Assembly: GCA_963971285.1 (NCBI GenBank)
Contig: OZ020244.1
Span: 7,254,001 to 7,318,000, forward strand
Source of the DNA: Astropecten irregularis
Taxonomy: Eukaryota; Echinodermata; Asteroidea; Paxillosida; Astropectinidae
Length of the DNA stretch: 64,000 nucleotides
Reading direction: 5' to 3'
Under the pieces are notes generated by a model. That model did not search any database. It was not told the origin of the DNA and saw nothing but the letters and a program-made list of their open reading frames with translations. The first letter of the stretch is position 1; every line of letters starts with the position of its first letter. This document shows positions 63,611-64,000 of this stretch, one piece after another. Both the position numbers and the translations under genes were made by a program.

Positions 63611-64000
63611 ATCTAAGGTACACAATAGCATAGCAACGACGTTCATACAAGGAACGCGGTATCTAAGGTACACAATAGCATAGCAACGACGTTCATACAA
63701 GGAACGCGGTATCTAAGGTACACAATTGCATAGCAACGACGTTCATACAAGGAATGCGGTATCTAAGGTACACAATAGCATAGCAACGACGTTCATACAA
63801 GGAACGCGGTATCTAAGGTACACAATAGCATAGCAACGACGTTCATACAAGGAATGCGATATCTAAGGTACACAATAGCATAGCAACGACGTTCATACAA
63901 GGAACGCGGTATCTAAGGTACACAATAGCATAGCAACGACGTTCATACAAGGAATGCGGTATCTAAGGTACACAATAGCATAGCAACAACGTTCATACAA
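63611..64000. repeat. 50-bp satellite array running off the window
   Basis: Eight starts of ATCTAAGGTACACAATAGC at 63611, 63661, 63711, 63761, 63811, 63861, 63911 and 63961, exactly 50 bp apart. Variants are a single T for C in GGAACGCGGT, one GAT end and a few others. The array continues past 64000. Confidence 0.97.

Overview
This window looks like repeat-rich nuclear DNA of a marine invertebrate. The evidence is indirect. There are no bacterial operons, genes are split by GT-AG introns, and there is one SAM/UIM/HECT ubiquitin-ligase-like gene of a kind often expanded in echinoderms, amphioxus and other marine invertebrates. The mobile-element mix is Ty3/gypsy, Jockey/CR1/L2-like LINEs, Penelope-like elements, a tRNA-like repeat family, MITEs and foldback elements. 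I cannot fix the species; a marine deuterostome is my best guess, with low certainty. 

Layout. 1-2.75 kb: a 1.19-kb tandem duplication and an array of paired TGACGTCA palindromes. 4.3-4.6 kb: a 159-bp tandem duplication carrying a small ORF twice. 5.6-7.1 kb: hairpin MITEs. 6.7-21.3 kb: a nest of retrotransposons. A minus-strand gypsy (G2) was split by a plus-strand gypsy (G1, 7151-17344, target duplication CATAA). G1 was itself entered by a LINE and by a 2.6-kb block containing MITEs. A third truncated gypsy (G3) abuts. 22.5-26.2 kb: LINE and Penelope remnants and an AAAGC/GCTTT foldback region. 27.3-29.7 kb: a 21-bp minisatellite, two foldback MITEs, and a 323-bp tandem array with three tRNA-like Pol III units, bounded by a 13-bp direct repeat. 

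30.05-40.2 kb: the only clear host-type gene, a multi-exon SAM...zinc-knuckle...UIM...HECT ligase on the plus strand. Its splice sites are good, including a GC-AG intron. It nevertheless carries an in-frame TGA, an 11-bp frameshifting tandem duplication and another frame change, so this copy is probably a recent pseudogene or a damaged allele. 40.2-51 kb: minisatellites, an L2-like LINE, a 966-bp TIR element with 9-bp target duplication, a 1.35-kb foldback, and a decayed endonuclease-bearing LINE. 

51.5-60.8 kb: the most notable feature, a young Ty3/gypsy element (G4) with LTRs that I see as identical. Its Gag begins with a helix-hairpin-helix motif. A canonical -1 slippery heptamer joins Gag to protease. 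After integrase it carries an extra 513-codon ORF with zinc-finger-like motifs and a TatD-family metallonuclease domain with all metal ligands visible. A splice donor in the LTR and tandem acceptors before the TatD ORF suggest an env-like subgenomic mRNA. G4 is flanked by 438-bp direct repeats instead of a short target duplication. 61.2-64 kb: a Penelope GIY-YIG remnant, a 145-bp repeat and a 50-bp satellite running off the window end.
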